A stretch of DNA of 64,000 nt from an uncultured Bacteroides sp. (GTDB taxonomy: Bacteria; Bacteroidota; Bacteroidia; Bacteroidales; Bacteroidaceae), in assembly GCA_949300425.1 (NCBI GenBank), contig CASGED010000073.1, forward strand, positions 1-64,000. The letters run 5' to 3'. Each line of letters begins with the position of its first letter. Position 1 is the stretch's first letter. The notes beneath the pieces are model-generated. The model worked only from the letters and a program-made list of their open reading frames with translations. It did not search any database and was not told the origin of the DNA. This document shows, in pieces, positions 50,588 through 59,902 of the stretch. Both the position numbers and the translations under genes were made by a program.

Positions 50588-53500
50588 ATGAAAGTAAGCT
50601 TTTTCATCGACAGGCCGGTGTTTTCGGCTGTCATATCCATACTGATAGTTATCGTGGGCATCATCGGACTGACGATGCTGCCCATTGACCAATATCCGCA
50701 AATCACCCCTCCCGTGGTGAAGATTAGCGCATCCTATCCGGGTGCCAGTGCGCTGACCGTGTCGCAGGCTGTGGCAACTCCTATAGAACAGGAACTGAAC
50801 GGTACACCGGGAATGCTCTATATGGAGTCCAACAGCTCCAATTCGGGAGGATTTTCGGCTACCATAACTTTCGACATCTCTTCTGACCCCGACTTGGCCG
50901 CGGTGGAGATACAAAACCGTGTGAAGTTGGCTGAGTCGCGCTTGCCGGCCGAGGTTGTGCAAAACGGTATTGAGATAGAGAAACAAGCTGCCAGTCAATT
51001 GATGACTATCTGTCTTACCTCGGATGACCCTAAGTTTGACGAGATTTATCTGAGTAATTTTGCTACACTGAATGTGCTCGACCTTTTGCGTCGTATTCCG
51101 GGTGTGGGACGTGTGTCCAACATCGGTAGCCGATACTATGCCATGCAGATATGGGTAGACCCTGCCCGTTTAGCCAATTATGGATTGACTATAAAGGACT
51201 TGCAAAATGCGTTGAAGGACCAGAACCGTGAGTCTGCCGCAGGTGTGTTGGGACAGCAACCCGTGACAGGACTTGACTTTACGATTCCTATCACGGCGCA
51301 AGGACGTTTGTCCAGTGTCGCCCAGTTTGAGGAAATCGTGCTTCGCGCCAATGCAGACGGTTCGATGATACGCATGCGTGATGTAGCCCGGGTCTCGCTC
51401 GAGGCCCAGTCGTATAACACCGAGAGCGGTATCAACGGAGGCAACGCGGCCGTACTGGGGGTGTATATGTTGCCAGGTGCCAACGCCATGGAAGTGGCTG
51501 AGAACGTGAAAAAGGCTATGGAAGAAATCAGTCGTACTTTCCCCGAAGGAATGCAATACGAAATGCCTTTTGACCTGACCACCTACATCAGCGAGTCCAT
51601 CCACGAAGTGTATAAGACTTTGTACGAGGCGTTGATATTGGTGATTGTGGTGGTTTTCCTTTTTTTGCAGAATTGGCGGGCTACCATCATCCCTTTGGTG
51701 GCTGTGCCCATCTCGTTGATTGGTACTTTCGGCTTCATGCTGATATTCGGCTTCTCGCTCAACATGTTGACGTTGCTGGGATTGGTGTTGGCTATCGGCC
51801 TGGTGGTGGACGATGCTATCGTGGTGGTTGAGAATGTAGAACGTATCATGGAAGAAGAACATTTGAGTCCTTACGAGGCCACCAAGAAAGCCATGGATGG
51901 ATTGACTTCCGCTTTGATAGCTACCTCGTTGGTGCTTTGTGCTGTGTTTGTGCCTGTGAGTTTCCTTTCCGGCATCTCCGGTCAACTCTACCGTCAGTTT
52001 AGTGTCACGATTGCCATGTCCGTATTGTTGTCCACTGTCGTGGCCTTGACGCTGAGTCCGGTAATGTGCTCGCTCATCTTGAAACCGGTAGATCCTAATA
52101 AGCCTAAGAATCGTTTCTTCCGTGCCATCAACCGTTGGCTGGATTTCGGCAATAGCAAATACTTGTCAGGCATCGGCCATGTAATCAAGAATCCGCGTCG
52201 GGTAGGAGCAGGCTTCTGTTTGGTACTGATACTGATATTTGTCCTCTATCGGGTGATACCTACCAGTTTTCTTCCCACGGAAGACCAAGGATACTTTACC
52301 GTCGAGCTGGAAATGCCCGAAGGTACTACGTTGGAGCGTACACGGGCCGTGACCAATCGGGCTATCGCTTTCCTAATGAAGAATCCTTCCGTAGAATACG
52401 TGCAAAACGTGACAGGTACCAGTCCGCGTGTGGGAACCAACCAGGCACGGTCTCAGTTGACCGTTATTTTGAAGGAATGGAAAGAACGTGACGATACTAC
52501 TATTGAAGACATCATGGCCGATGTTAGCCGGGAACTGAGAGAATATCCCGAATGTAAATTCTATCTTTCCACTCCTCCGGTCATTCCCGGTTTGGGTACA
52601 TCGGGGGGATTTGAAATGCAACTTGAGGCTCGTGGAGACGCTACGTATGACAACTTGGTGCAGGCGGCCGACACGTTGATGTATTATGCCGCGCAACGCA
52701 AGGAACTGAACGGGCTTTCGTCTTCGCTCCAGGCGGAAATCCCTCAACTCTATTTCGATGTGGATCGTGACAAGGTGAAGATGTTGGGTGTGCCCATGGC
52801 CGATGTGTTCAATACGATGAAAGCCTTTACCGGGTCGGTGTATGTGAACGACTTTAACATGTTCAACCGTATTTATCGTGTCTATGTGCAAGCTGAGGCT
52901 CCTTATCGTGAGCATCGGGACAACATCGGACTTTACTTCGTGCGGAGTGGTGATGGGGATATGATACCTCTAACCGCATTGGGTAACACCGAATATACTA
53001 CCGGGCCTGGCAGCATCAAGCGATTCAATATGTTCAACACCGCCATTATCCGAGGTACTTCCGCCCAAGGTTATAGTTCCGGACAAGCTATGGAGGCGTT
53101 GGAGGAAGTGGTGCGCCAGCATTTGCCGGACAATATCGGCATCGAGTGGAGTGGTCTTTCTTATCAGGAAAAACAGGCGGGCGGACAGACAGGCATTATC
53201 CTTGGGTTGGTATTCATCTTCGTGTTCCTCTTCTTGGCCGCTTTGTACGAGAGTTGGAGCATACCGGTAGCTGTATTACTTTCCCTTCCCGTGGCCGCAT
53301 TAGGCGCTTATGTCGGTATCATGGTGTGCGGGTTGGAGAATGATACTTATTTCCAGATTGGTTTGGTGATGCTAATGGGTTTGGCGGCCAAGAATGCCAT
53401 TCTTATTGTTGAGTTTGCCAAAGATGAGGCCGATGCGGGAGTCAATGTATTGAAGGCGGCCCTTCATGCCGCACGGTTACGTTTTCGTCCCATTTTGATG

Positions 53501-53770
53501 ACTTCGCTTGCTTTTATCTTGGGTATTTTCCCGCTGGTTATCGCCACTGGTCCGGGCTCTGCCAGTAGGCAAGCCATCGGCACAGGCGTATTCTTCGGTA
53601 TGATAGCTGCGGTGACTATAGGCATTTTGCTTATACCTTTCTTCTTTGTAGCCATTTACAAAGCAAAGGATACCATGCATGGTGCTATCCCCACTAAAAC
53701 CAAGCGCGGAGTAGCCAAATTGGCGCGTAGCATTACGCATCTTCATAGTAACAATAATGATAAACAGTGA
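50588..53770 (+). CDS. RND efflux pump (AcrB/MexB type)
   Basis: 1060 residues. Twelve transmembrane segments; opening KVSFFIDRPVFSAVISILIV; proton-relay pair D-D in GLVVDDAIVVVENVER; the second half mirror with LMGLAAKNAILIVEFAKD (Lys of the relay). Two large periplasmic loops. Exports drugs or bile acids using proton motive force. It is the hydrophobe/amphiphile (HAE1) type. Confidence 0.95.
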   Translation: MKVSFFIDRPVFSAVISILIVIVGIIGLTMLPIDQYPQITPPVVKISASYPGASALTVSQAVATPIEQELNGTPGMLYMESNSSNSGGFSATITFDISSDPDLAAVEIQNRVKLAESRLPAEVVQNGIEIEKQAASQLMTICLTSDDPKFDEIYLSNFATLNVLDLLRRIPGVGRVSNIGSRYYAMQIWVDPARLANYGLTIKDLQNALKDQNRESAAGVLGQQPVTGLDFTIPITAQGRLSSVAQFEEIVLRANADGSMIRMRDVARVSLEAQSYNTESGINGGNAAVLGVYMLPGANAMEVAENVKKAMEEISRTFPEGMQYEMPFDLTTYISESIHEVYKTLYEALILVIVVVFLFLQNWRATIIPLVAVPISLIGTFGFMLIFGFSLNMLTLLGLVLAIGLVVDDAIVVVENVERIMEEEHLSPYEATKKAMDGLTSALIATSLVLCAVFVPVSFLSGISGQLYRQFSVTIAMSVLLSTVVALTLSPVMCSLILKPVDPNKPKNRFFRAINRWLDFGNSKYLSGIGHVIKNPRRVGAGFCLVLILIFVLYRVIPTSFLPTEDQGYFTVELEMPEGTTLERTRAVTNRAIAFLMKNPSVEYVQNVTGTSPRVGTNQARSQLTVILKEWKERDDTTIEDIMADVSRELREYPECKFYLSTPPVIPGLGTSGGFEMQLEARGDATYDNLVQAADTLMYYAAQRKELNGLSSSLQAEIPQLYFDVDRDKVKMLGVPMADVFNTMKAFTGSVYVNDFNMFNRIYRVYVQAEAPYREHRDNIGLYFVRSGDGDMIPLTALGNTEYTTGPGSIKRFNMFNTAIIRGTSAQGYSSGQAMEALEEVVRQHLPDNIGIEWSGLSYQEKQAGGQTGIILGLVFIFVFLFLAALYESWSIPVAVLLSLPVAALGAYVGIMVCGLENDTYFQIGLVMLMGLAAKNAILIVEFAKDEADAGVNVLKAALHAARLRFRPILMTSLAFILGIFPLVIATGPGSASRQAIGTGVFFGMIAAVTIGILLIPFFFVAIYKAKDTMHGAIPTKTKRGVAKLARSITHLHSNNNDKQ

Positions 53771-53778
53771 CATCCGAT

Positions 53779-55170
53779 ATGAGAAAATACACCATATTAT
53801 ATATTATTGTATTCTGTACCGTCCTCTTTACGTTGGGCGGATGCAAATTGGGAAAGCACTATGTTCGTCCTGATATGGAGTTGCCTCGGACGCTGAGTGG
53901 TCAACTTGATTCGTTGGGTGCGGACACACTTTCTATTGCGGATTTGCCTTGGGAGCAACTCTACACCGATACCCTGTTGCATAATCTTATACAACGTACA
54001 TTGGAGTATAACAAAGACCTCCTTATGGCCACAGCCCGCGTGAAGGAACTGGCTGCCTTGAAACGTATTGACGTGGCTAATCTTTTCCCTGAAGTAGGAT
54101 TGCGTGTGTACGGAGAAAAGGAAGGGGACAATTATGGAGGAAACAATTACAGTTCGGACGACCAGTTCGATTTGAAAGCGACTGTTTCTTGGGAACTCGA
54201 CCTTTGGGGAAAGTTACGCTGGGCGCGGGATGAAAGTCTGGCCGATTTTCGGGCTTCGATGGAAAACCGGCGTGCTTTGCAAATGAGTCTGATAGCCGAT
54301 GTGGCGCAGGCTTATTTCGAATTGGTAGCATTGGACAACGAGTTGAATATTGTCCGTCAGACCGTGGATGCCCGTCGGGAGAGCCTTCACTTGGCTCGCA
54401 TCCGTTATGAGGGTGGACTGACTTCGGAAACCGCTTTTCGTCAGGCGCAAGTGGAATTAGCTCGAACGGAAACTTTGGTTCCTGATTTGGAACGTCAGAT
54501 TACTTTAAAAGAGAATGACCTTGCCTTACTCATCGGGGAATATCCTCATCGCATGGGGCGTTCCGTTCTTCCTGAGGACGTACGTTTGCCCGAGACGTTG
54601 CCTGTAGGCTTGCCCAGTACTTTGCTGGAACGTCGTCCGGATGTCCGTCAGGCTGAACAGCAACTTATTGCCGCCAATGCCGCTGTAGGTATCGCTTATA
54701 CCAGTCTTTTTCCTACGATTTCTCTGACTGCTCAATTGGGAGCCGAGAGCGAAGAATTGTCCGACTTGTTGAAATCGCCCTATCATCTTATTAGTGGTAG
54801 TCTGTTGCAGCCCATTGTAGGTATAGCTAAGAACCAAGCCCGTCTCAAAGCGCGGAAAGCGGCTCGTGAACGTGCCCTTTATGCTTATGAGAAGGCCGTT
54901 TTGTCCGCCTTTAAAGATGCGTACGATGCCATAGCTGCTTTCAACAAAATGCAGGAGATATACGATTCGCGCCTTTCGTTGGAGCGGTCTTCCCGTTCAG
55001 CGTTGGATTTGGCTCAGTTGCAATACGTCAACGGAGTTATTGGTTATATGGACTTGCTCGACGCGCAGCGTAGTTATCTCGACGCGCAGATAGGTTTGAG
55101 CAATGCCGTGCGTGACAAGCAGATTACCATCGTGCATTTATACAAGGCTTTAGGCGGAGGCTGGGAGTAA
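53779..55170 (+). CDS. outer-membrane efflux factor (NodT/TolC family lipoprotein)
   Basis: 463 residues from ATG 53779. Lipobox LGGC, then OEP motifs: LPWEQLYTDTLLHNLIQRTLEYNKDL, VSWELDLWGKLRWA and the repeat DLLDAQRSYLDAQIGLSNAV at the end. Long helices form the periplasmic tunnel. Third gene, completing the tripartite pump. Confidence 0.93.
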   Translation: MRKYTILYIIVFCTVLFTLGGCKLGKHYVRPDMELPRTLSGQLDSLGADTLSIADLPWEQLYTDTLLHNLIQRTLEYNKDLLMATARVKELAALKRIDVANLFPEVGLRVYGEKEGDNYGGNNYSSDDQFDLKATVSWELDLWGKLRWARDESLADFRASMENRRALQMSLIADVAQAYFELVALDNELNIVRQTVDARRESLHLARIRYEGGLTSETAFRQAQVELARTETLVPDLERQITLKENDLALLIGEYPHRMGRSVLPEDVRLPETLPVGLPSTLLERRPDVRQAEQQLIAANAAVGIAYTSLFPTISLTAQLGAESEELSDLLKSPYHLISGSLLQPIVGIAKNQARLKARKAARERALYAYEKAVLSAFKDAYDAIAAFNKMQEIYDSRLSLERSSRSALDLAQLQYVNGVIGYMDLLDAQRSYLDAQIGLSNAVRDKQITIVHLYKALGGGWE

Positions 55171-55524
55171 CGGTGTTTTTTCTGATTTCAGTGACACGTT
55201 GCGATAGCCGTTTCAGTCGGCGGCTTAGAAATGGGGACATTTCTGTGTCAGTCATATTTGTATGTGCGTTACACGGATTAAAAAGAGATGTGAAACATCC
55301 GTGAAGGATGCATCTTTCACAGCATCTATTTTAAAATCAAACGGTTATGGCTTTGTGAAGGTGTGAAACTTACAACGGAAAGATTTATGTAGAGGGTGAA
55401 ACATCCAATCTTTCCGGAGCAAACACAACCTGTTTTCAAACGTTCAAATAACGTTTAATCAGAAGGTCGCTCCCATTTAAAGGGACGGGGCGGGAGATTA
55501 AATGATATGGGGTGGGACATTAAA
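55171..55524. other. 354-base spacer after the efflux operon
   Basis: No gene frame of merit. There is a dyad TGTGAAA with TTTCACA around 55290-55321, a second GGTGTGAAACTTAC-like copy near 55359, and G-rich/AT-rich repeats TAAATGATA at 55499-55530. The dyad may be an operator or part of a hairpin; no terminator with a clear T run is visible. Confidence 0.5.
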
Positions 55525-55678
55525 TGATAATTTAGCGTTGTGTTTAATAGCACACAGATGACACTGATGAGACAGATTTACACAGATTTTAAAGGACTTC
55601 GCCTACAGGTTTAAAGAATAAATCTGTGGTCATCTCGTGAAATCTGTGTCATCTGTGTGCCATCTAAATTCCCATTTA
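55525..55678. repeat. 150-bp interspersed repeat, copy 2
   Basis: Inverted relative to 43709-43859. The two copies bracket 11.7 kb carrying the M16 protease, lipid kinase, miaA, yjbQ and the efflux operon. The unit abuts the stop region of the metallophosphoesterase gene. Confidence 0.88.
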
Positions 55679-55690
55679 TGAAACAGGAAA

Positions 55691-56863
55691 TTACTTGGGA
55701 CATCGGAGCGTAATTACCGTAATCTCCGGCCAGGCACCGAAGCGGAAGGGCAGCCCGACGTAGCCGATGCCTACGTTGACATAGAGGGCACGTTGTCCTT
55801 CATAATACATGCCTGACCATTCGGGGTATCTTAACGAGGCGATGGAGTGGCCGAAGAGGCTCATCTGCATGGCGTGCGTGTGGCCGGAAAGCATGAGGTC
55901 GATGTCCGACTCAGGCAACACCTGACGACGCCAATGCGTGGGGTTGTGGCTCAGTAGGATGCTGAACATGCCCCGTGTTCCTTGCAAGGCGTGGGGCAGG
56001 TCGGCATGTTGGGAGAAAGGAGGCTCGCCATCGTTCTCCACACCGATAAGGGCGATGCTGTCCCCTTGATGGCGCAATATAGCGTGGGCGTTGTTCAGCA
56101 TGCGCCAGCCCATGCCCTGTTGCAGGTCTTTGAGGTGTTGCAGGTTGTCGGTCTCTTCTTTGGCGTTAGCCCAGCGGTAGTAAGTGCCATAGTCGTGATT
56201 GCCTAAGATGGAATATACCCCGTCCGGTGCGTGGAGGCGGGAAAGAATGGAGGTGAATCCGTCCAACTCGCGGCTTTGTTGGTTCACCAAGTCACCGGTG
56301 AAGACGATGAGGTCGGCTTTCTGTGCGTTGGCTAAGTTCACCATCCGCTCGATGTCGGCTTCCTTGCCTTCCCAGCTGCCGATGTGTATGTCGGACAGTT
56401 GCACGATACGGTAACCGTCGAAACCTTGGGGCAGGCGGTCCGATTCGTAGGTCACTTCCTTCACCTGAAAATGGCGGATGCCTTCGGTGGAGCCGTAGAG
56501 GATGTTGCCGAAGCTGATGAGTGCCAGTGCAAGCCCCGTTAAGGTGAAAGGACGGAGCGGACACCGCCGGAAGACCAAGCGCACGCCCATGCCCATTAAG
56601 GAGCAGAGCATGAAGATTGTTTTAGGAGCCGCCAATAGGAGCGTGATAACGGCTAAGACACCAATGGCATGCGCGTTGTGGGACATGGCGTTGGCACCAC
56701 CTAAGTAGAGATAATAGATGTAGGCGGCGGTGAGCAAGAGGGTGGGAGCCCAGTAGGCCCAAAGCAAACAGTGACGTTTTGTCTTGCGCACGAGGTAGAC
56801 AAAATAGATGTAGATGTCCGGCAGGAACAAGAACAGGATGAGGATGAGTGTGATTCGGTGCAT
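55691..56863 (-). CDS. membrane metallophosphoesterase
   Basis: 390 residues. Four N-terminal hydrophobic segments (to about 125), then a calcineurin-like domain with QLSDIHIGS, VFTGDLVNQ, SILGNHDYG, LLSHNP, LSGHTHAMQMS. YkuE/YaeI-like family; possibly a phosphodiesterase acting on lipids. Last gene of the minus-strand series, 12 bases after the MetH-activation gene. Confidence 0.87.
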   Translation of the reverse strand: MHRITLILILFLFLPDIYIYFVYLVRKTKRHCLLWAYWAPTLLLTAAYIYYLYLGGANAMSHNAHAIGVLAVITLLLAAPKTIFMLCSLMGMGVRLVFRRCPLRPFTLTGLALALISFGNILYGSTEGIRHFQVKEVTYESDRLPQGFDGYRIVQLSDIHIGSWEGKEADIERMVNLANAQKADLIVFTGDLVNQQSRELDGFTSILSRLHAPDGVYSILGNHDYGTYYRWANAKEETDNLQHLKDLQQGMGWRMLNNAHAILRHQGDSIALIGVENDGEPPFSQHADLPHALQGTRGMFSILLSHNPTHWRRQVLPESDIDLMLSGHTHAMQMSLFGHSIASLRYPEWSGMYYEGQRALYVNVGIGYVGLPFRFGAWPEITVITLRCPK

Positions 56864-56875
56864 AAGTCGTTTTTA

Positions 56876-57697
56876 TTAAATTGATTCGTTTTTTAAGTTT
56901 GCCCCCAAGAACTTTTCCATTTGTTCAATGGGCATTCCACGACGCCGGGCGTAGTCCTCCAACTGGTCGCGCCCGATGGGGCCAATGGCGAAATAGCGTG
57001 CGGCGGGATGGGCCAGCATCAGCCCGCTGACGGAGGCCGAGGGGTGCATGGCTCCGTTTTCGGTCAGGGTGATGCCTATCTGTTTCATGTCGAGCAGGCG
57101 GTCTATCAGGAAATTGACCGATTGGTCGGGCAACGATGGATAGCCTACCGCGGGGCGTATGCCTTGGAAGTTTCCTGTCAGTAGGGACGGGATGTCCAAC
57201 TGTTCGTCGGGCACATAGCCCCAGAGCGTTCGGCGCACGTATTGGTGCATCTTCTCCGTGGCGGCTTCGGCCAGACGGTCGGCCAGGGTTTGCGCCAAAA
57301 GCTTTCGGTAAGGGTCGTTCCCGGCGGCCACATCGCCGGAGACAGAGGAGGCGAATACACCCACCGTGTCGGGCTTGCCCAAGGCGAACGGGCGTACAAA
57401 GTCACTCAGGCAGAGGTGAGGCTCTCCTTGAGTGCGAGGCATCTGTTGGCGTAGCAGGGGGAAACGCATCCCGTCCAGTATCAAGTCATCTCCGTCCGCA
57501 TAAGCCTGGCACAGGCGGCACAAGCTCTGCACGTGCAGGTGTCCTTCCAACTCGTCCAGCATGGCCAAGGCGTCCGTCCGAAGTCCTTCCGCTTCGGGCG
57601 TATGGACGGCGGACGGTTTGAAGCCCCACGCATGGAAAAAGTAAATCCAATGGATGTAGGGCGTCACCTCTTGGACGGAGTAAGTAAAACGGTTCAT
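56876..57697 (-). CDS. standalone MetH activation-domain protein
   Basis: 273 residues. The AdoMet-binding motif RPAVGYPSLPDQS matches RPAPGYPACPDH of the MetH reactivation domain; before it EKMHQYVRRTLWGYV also agrees. Bacteroides MetH lacks this domain in some strains, so this may be the separate reactivator. Overlaps pyrC by four bases. Confidence 0.85.
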   Translation of the reverse strand: MNRFTYSVQEVTPYIHWIYFFHAWGFKPSAVHTPEAEGLRTDALAMLDELEGHLHVQSLCRLCQAYADGDDLILDGMRFPLLRQQMPRTQGEPHLCLSDFVRPFALGKPDTVGVFASSVSGDVAAGNDPYRKLLAQTLADRLAEAATEKMHQYVRRTLWGYVPDEQLDIPSLLTGNFQGIRPAVGYPSLPDQSVNFLIDRLLDMKQIGITLTENGAMHPSASVSGLMLAHPAARYFAIGPIGRDQLEDYARRRGMPIEQMEKFLGANLKNESI

Positions 57698-59043
57698 CGT
57701 TCAAATGTGAGTGCTTCTCCCCGATAGGTTTCGTCTACTTGCTGTCCGTCATATACCGTGTGTCCGTTGACAAGGGTACGTTCCACGTGCCAATCGAACG
57801 TGCGTCCTTCCAAGGGACTCCAGCCGCACTTGCTCAGGATGAGGCTCTTGTCCAGCATCCAAGGCGAGTCGGGGCGCACCAGCACCAGGTCCGCCTGATA
57901 TCCTTCACGGATAAATCCTCGTTGGCGGATATGGAAGAGGCGGGCAGGGGCGTGGCACATCTTCTCCACAATTTTCTCGATAGTGAAGACACCTTCGTTC
58001 ACCAACTGGAGCATGCTTATGAGCGAGAATTGCACCATAGGCATCCCCGACATGGCTTTCAGGGCGCCGCCTTTCTTTTCGGTTATCAGGTGCGGGGCGT
58101 GGTCGGTGGCGATGACGTCTATTATCTCGTCATTGACAGCCTTACGCAGGGCATCTCGGTCGGCTTTGTTTTTCACGGCCGGATTGCATTTAATAAGAGT
58201 ACCCAGTGTGCGATAATCGGCTTGGCTGAACATTAAGTGAGCTACGCATGCTTCACCCGTAATGCGCTTGCCTTCCACGGGTCCCGCCTCTAATAAACTT
58301 ATTTCGCGGGCGGTGGAGAGGTGGAGCAAATGCAGGCGTGCTCCGGCTTCGCGCGCCAACCGTACAGCCAGACTGGACGAGGCATAGCAGGCGGCCGAGG
58401 AGCGGATGTTGGGATGCTTGCCCACGGGCACATCTTCCTCATCGGCATATTGGGCTTTGTATTTCTCCGTATTCTTGCGGATGGTGGCCGTGTCCTCGCA
58501 ATGGGCGGCTATGGGCAGGTCGGTACCTCCGAAGACGGCGCGCAGGCTGTCTAAGCGGTCTACCAACATGTTGCCGGTGCTGGAGCCCATGAAGAGCTTG
58601 ACGCCGCATACACGGTTCTTGTCCAAACGGGCAAAGTCCGCGCTATTGTCGTTCGTGGCGCCATAGTAGCACGAGTGGTTTACGATACATCGTTCGTCCA
58701 GCAGGGCGAGTTTCTGTTCCAATGCTTCAAGGGTGGTGGTTTGAGGCACGGTGTTGGGCATGTCCATGATGCTGGTTACGCCTCCCGCAGCAGCCGCCCG
58801 GCTCTCGCTCAGGATGTCGGCTTTGTAAGTCAATCCGGGGTCGCGGAAGTGTACATGGTCATCGATGACGCCGGGAAGCAGGTAGCATCCCGTGGCGTCT
58901 ATCGTTTCGTCACAAGGAGCGGAGAGGGGTTTGCCGTGGGTCAATACTTCGGCTATGGTGCCCTGGTCGGTGATGACCACGGAGCCTTGCGTCGTGGTGC
59001 CTTCGTTGACGATGAGGGCGTTGTGTATCAGTGTACGTTTCAT
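57694..59043 (-). CDS. pyrC: dihydroorotase
   Basis: 449 residues. Class I motifs: PGVIDDHVHFRDPG (metal His pair), GVKLFMGSSTGNM (carboxylated Lys region), ATDHAPH (metal/catalytic), and HVERTLVNGHTVY. Third step of pyrimidine synthesis. Overlaps the downstream MetH-activation gene. Confidence 0.94.
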   Translation of the reverse strand: MKRTLIHNALIVNEGTTTQGSVVITDQGTIAEVLTHGKPLSAPCDETIDATGCYLLPGVIDDHVHFRDPGLTYKADILSESRAAAAGGVTSIMDMPNTVPQTTTLEALEQKLALLDERCIVNHSCYYGATNDNSADFARLDKNRVCGVKLFMGSSTGNMLVDRLDSLRAVFGGTDLPIAAHCEDTATIRKNTEKYKAQYADEEDVPVGKHPNIRSSAACYASSSLAVRLAREAGARLHLLHLSTAREISLLEAGPVEGKRITGEACVAHLMFSQADYRTLGTLIKCNPAVKNKADRDALRKAVNDEIIDVIATDHAPHLITEKKGGALKAMSGMPMVQFSLISMLQLVNEGVFTIEKIVEKMCHAPARLFHIRQRGFIREGYQADLVLVRPDSPWMLDKSLILSKCGWSPLEGRTFDWHVERTLVNGHTVYDGQQVDETYRGEALTFER

Positions 59044-59059
59044 TGTATATTTTTTAATT

Positions 59060-59120
59060 AAGAATGAAGAATTAAGAATGCCCTGCGGAGGGATGTAGCT
59101 TTATTCTTAATTCTTCATTC
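59060..59120. terminator. hairpin between the GT2 gene and pyrC
   Basis: ATGAAGAATTAAGAAT and ATTCTTAATTCTTCAT pair perfectly over 16 bases. The repeat AATTAAGAATGAAG is a common Bacteroides spacer motif. It may end transcription after the GT2 gene or act as an RNA processing stem. Confidence 0.55.
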
Positions 59121-59121
59121 C

Positions 59122-59883
59122 TCATTCTTCATTCTTTTGGGGGTATTTCTTAAACCAACTGTCCCACTTCAGGCGGATGACGCCGAAGACGGCTTCGCCA
59201 AAGATGCTTGAGTTCATCTTCGAGGTGCCCAGTTCGCGATTGATAAAGATGACGGGCACTTCCTTTACCCGGAAACCGCATTTGTAGGCAGTGAACTTCA
59301 TCTCTATCTGAAAAGCGTAGCCTTTGAAGCGGATGTGGTCGAGCGGGATGGTCTGTAACACCCGGCGGCGGTAGCACACGAAGCCCGCTGTCGTGTCGTG
59401 TATAGGCAGTCCGGTGATGAGACGCACGTACTTCGAGGCAAAATAGGACATCAGCACCCGCCCCATGGGCCAGTTCACCACGTTCACCCCGCTTACGTAG
59501 CGCGAGCCGATACTCAGGTCGGCGCCTTCCTCGGCACATGCCTTGTAGAGGCGGGGCAAGTCATTGGGGTTGTGGCTGAAGTCCGCGTCCATCTCGAAGA
59601 TGTATTCATAAGCATGTTCTAATGCCCAACGGAAGCCGGTGATATAAGCCGTGCCAAGGCCTTGCTTGCCGCTACGCTCTATCATGAACAGACGTTCGGG
59701 GAATTCTTTCTGCAAGTCTTTCACGATGCCGGCCGTGCCGTCGGGCGAACCGTCCTCGATGACCAGTATGTGGAAGCCGTGCTCCAGGGCGAATACGGCC
59801 CGGATGATACGCTCGATATTCTCCCGCTCGTTGTATGTCGGGATGATGACGATGCTATCGGCTGTTTGTGTGTCCATACTCAT
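59122..59883 (-). CDS. polyprenyl-phosphate mannosyltransferase-like GT2
   Basis: 253 residues. GT2 fold: IIPTYNERENIERI, VIEDGSPDGT, FEMDADFSHNP (D-x-D), and FKGYAFQIEMKF. Closest to dolichyl-phosphate mannose synthases; makes a lipid-linked sugar for protein or glycan modification. No C-terminal membrane segments. Confidence 0.87.
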   Translation of the reverse strand: MSMDTQTADSIVIIPTYNERENIERIIRAVFALEHGFHILVIEDGSPDGTAGIVKDLQKEFPERLFMIERSGKQGLGTAYITGFRWALEHAYEYIFEMDADFSHNPNDLPRLYKACAEEGADLSIGSRYVSGVNVVNWPMGRVLMSYFASKYVRLITGLPIHDTTAGFVCYRRRVLQTIPLDHIRFKGYAFQIEMKFTAYKCGFRVKEVPVIFINRELGTSKMNSSIFGEAVFGVIRLKWDSWFKKYPQKNEE

Positions 59884-59902
59884 ATTTATTGCTAAGAATT
59901 AT

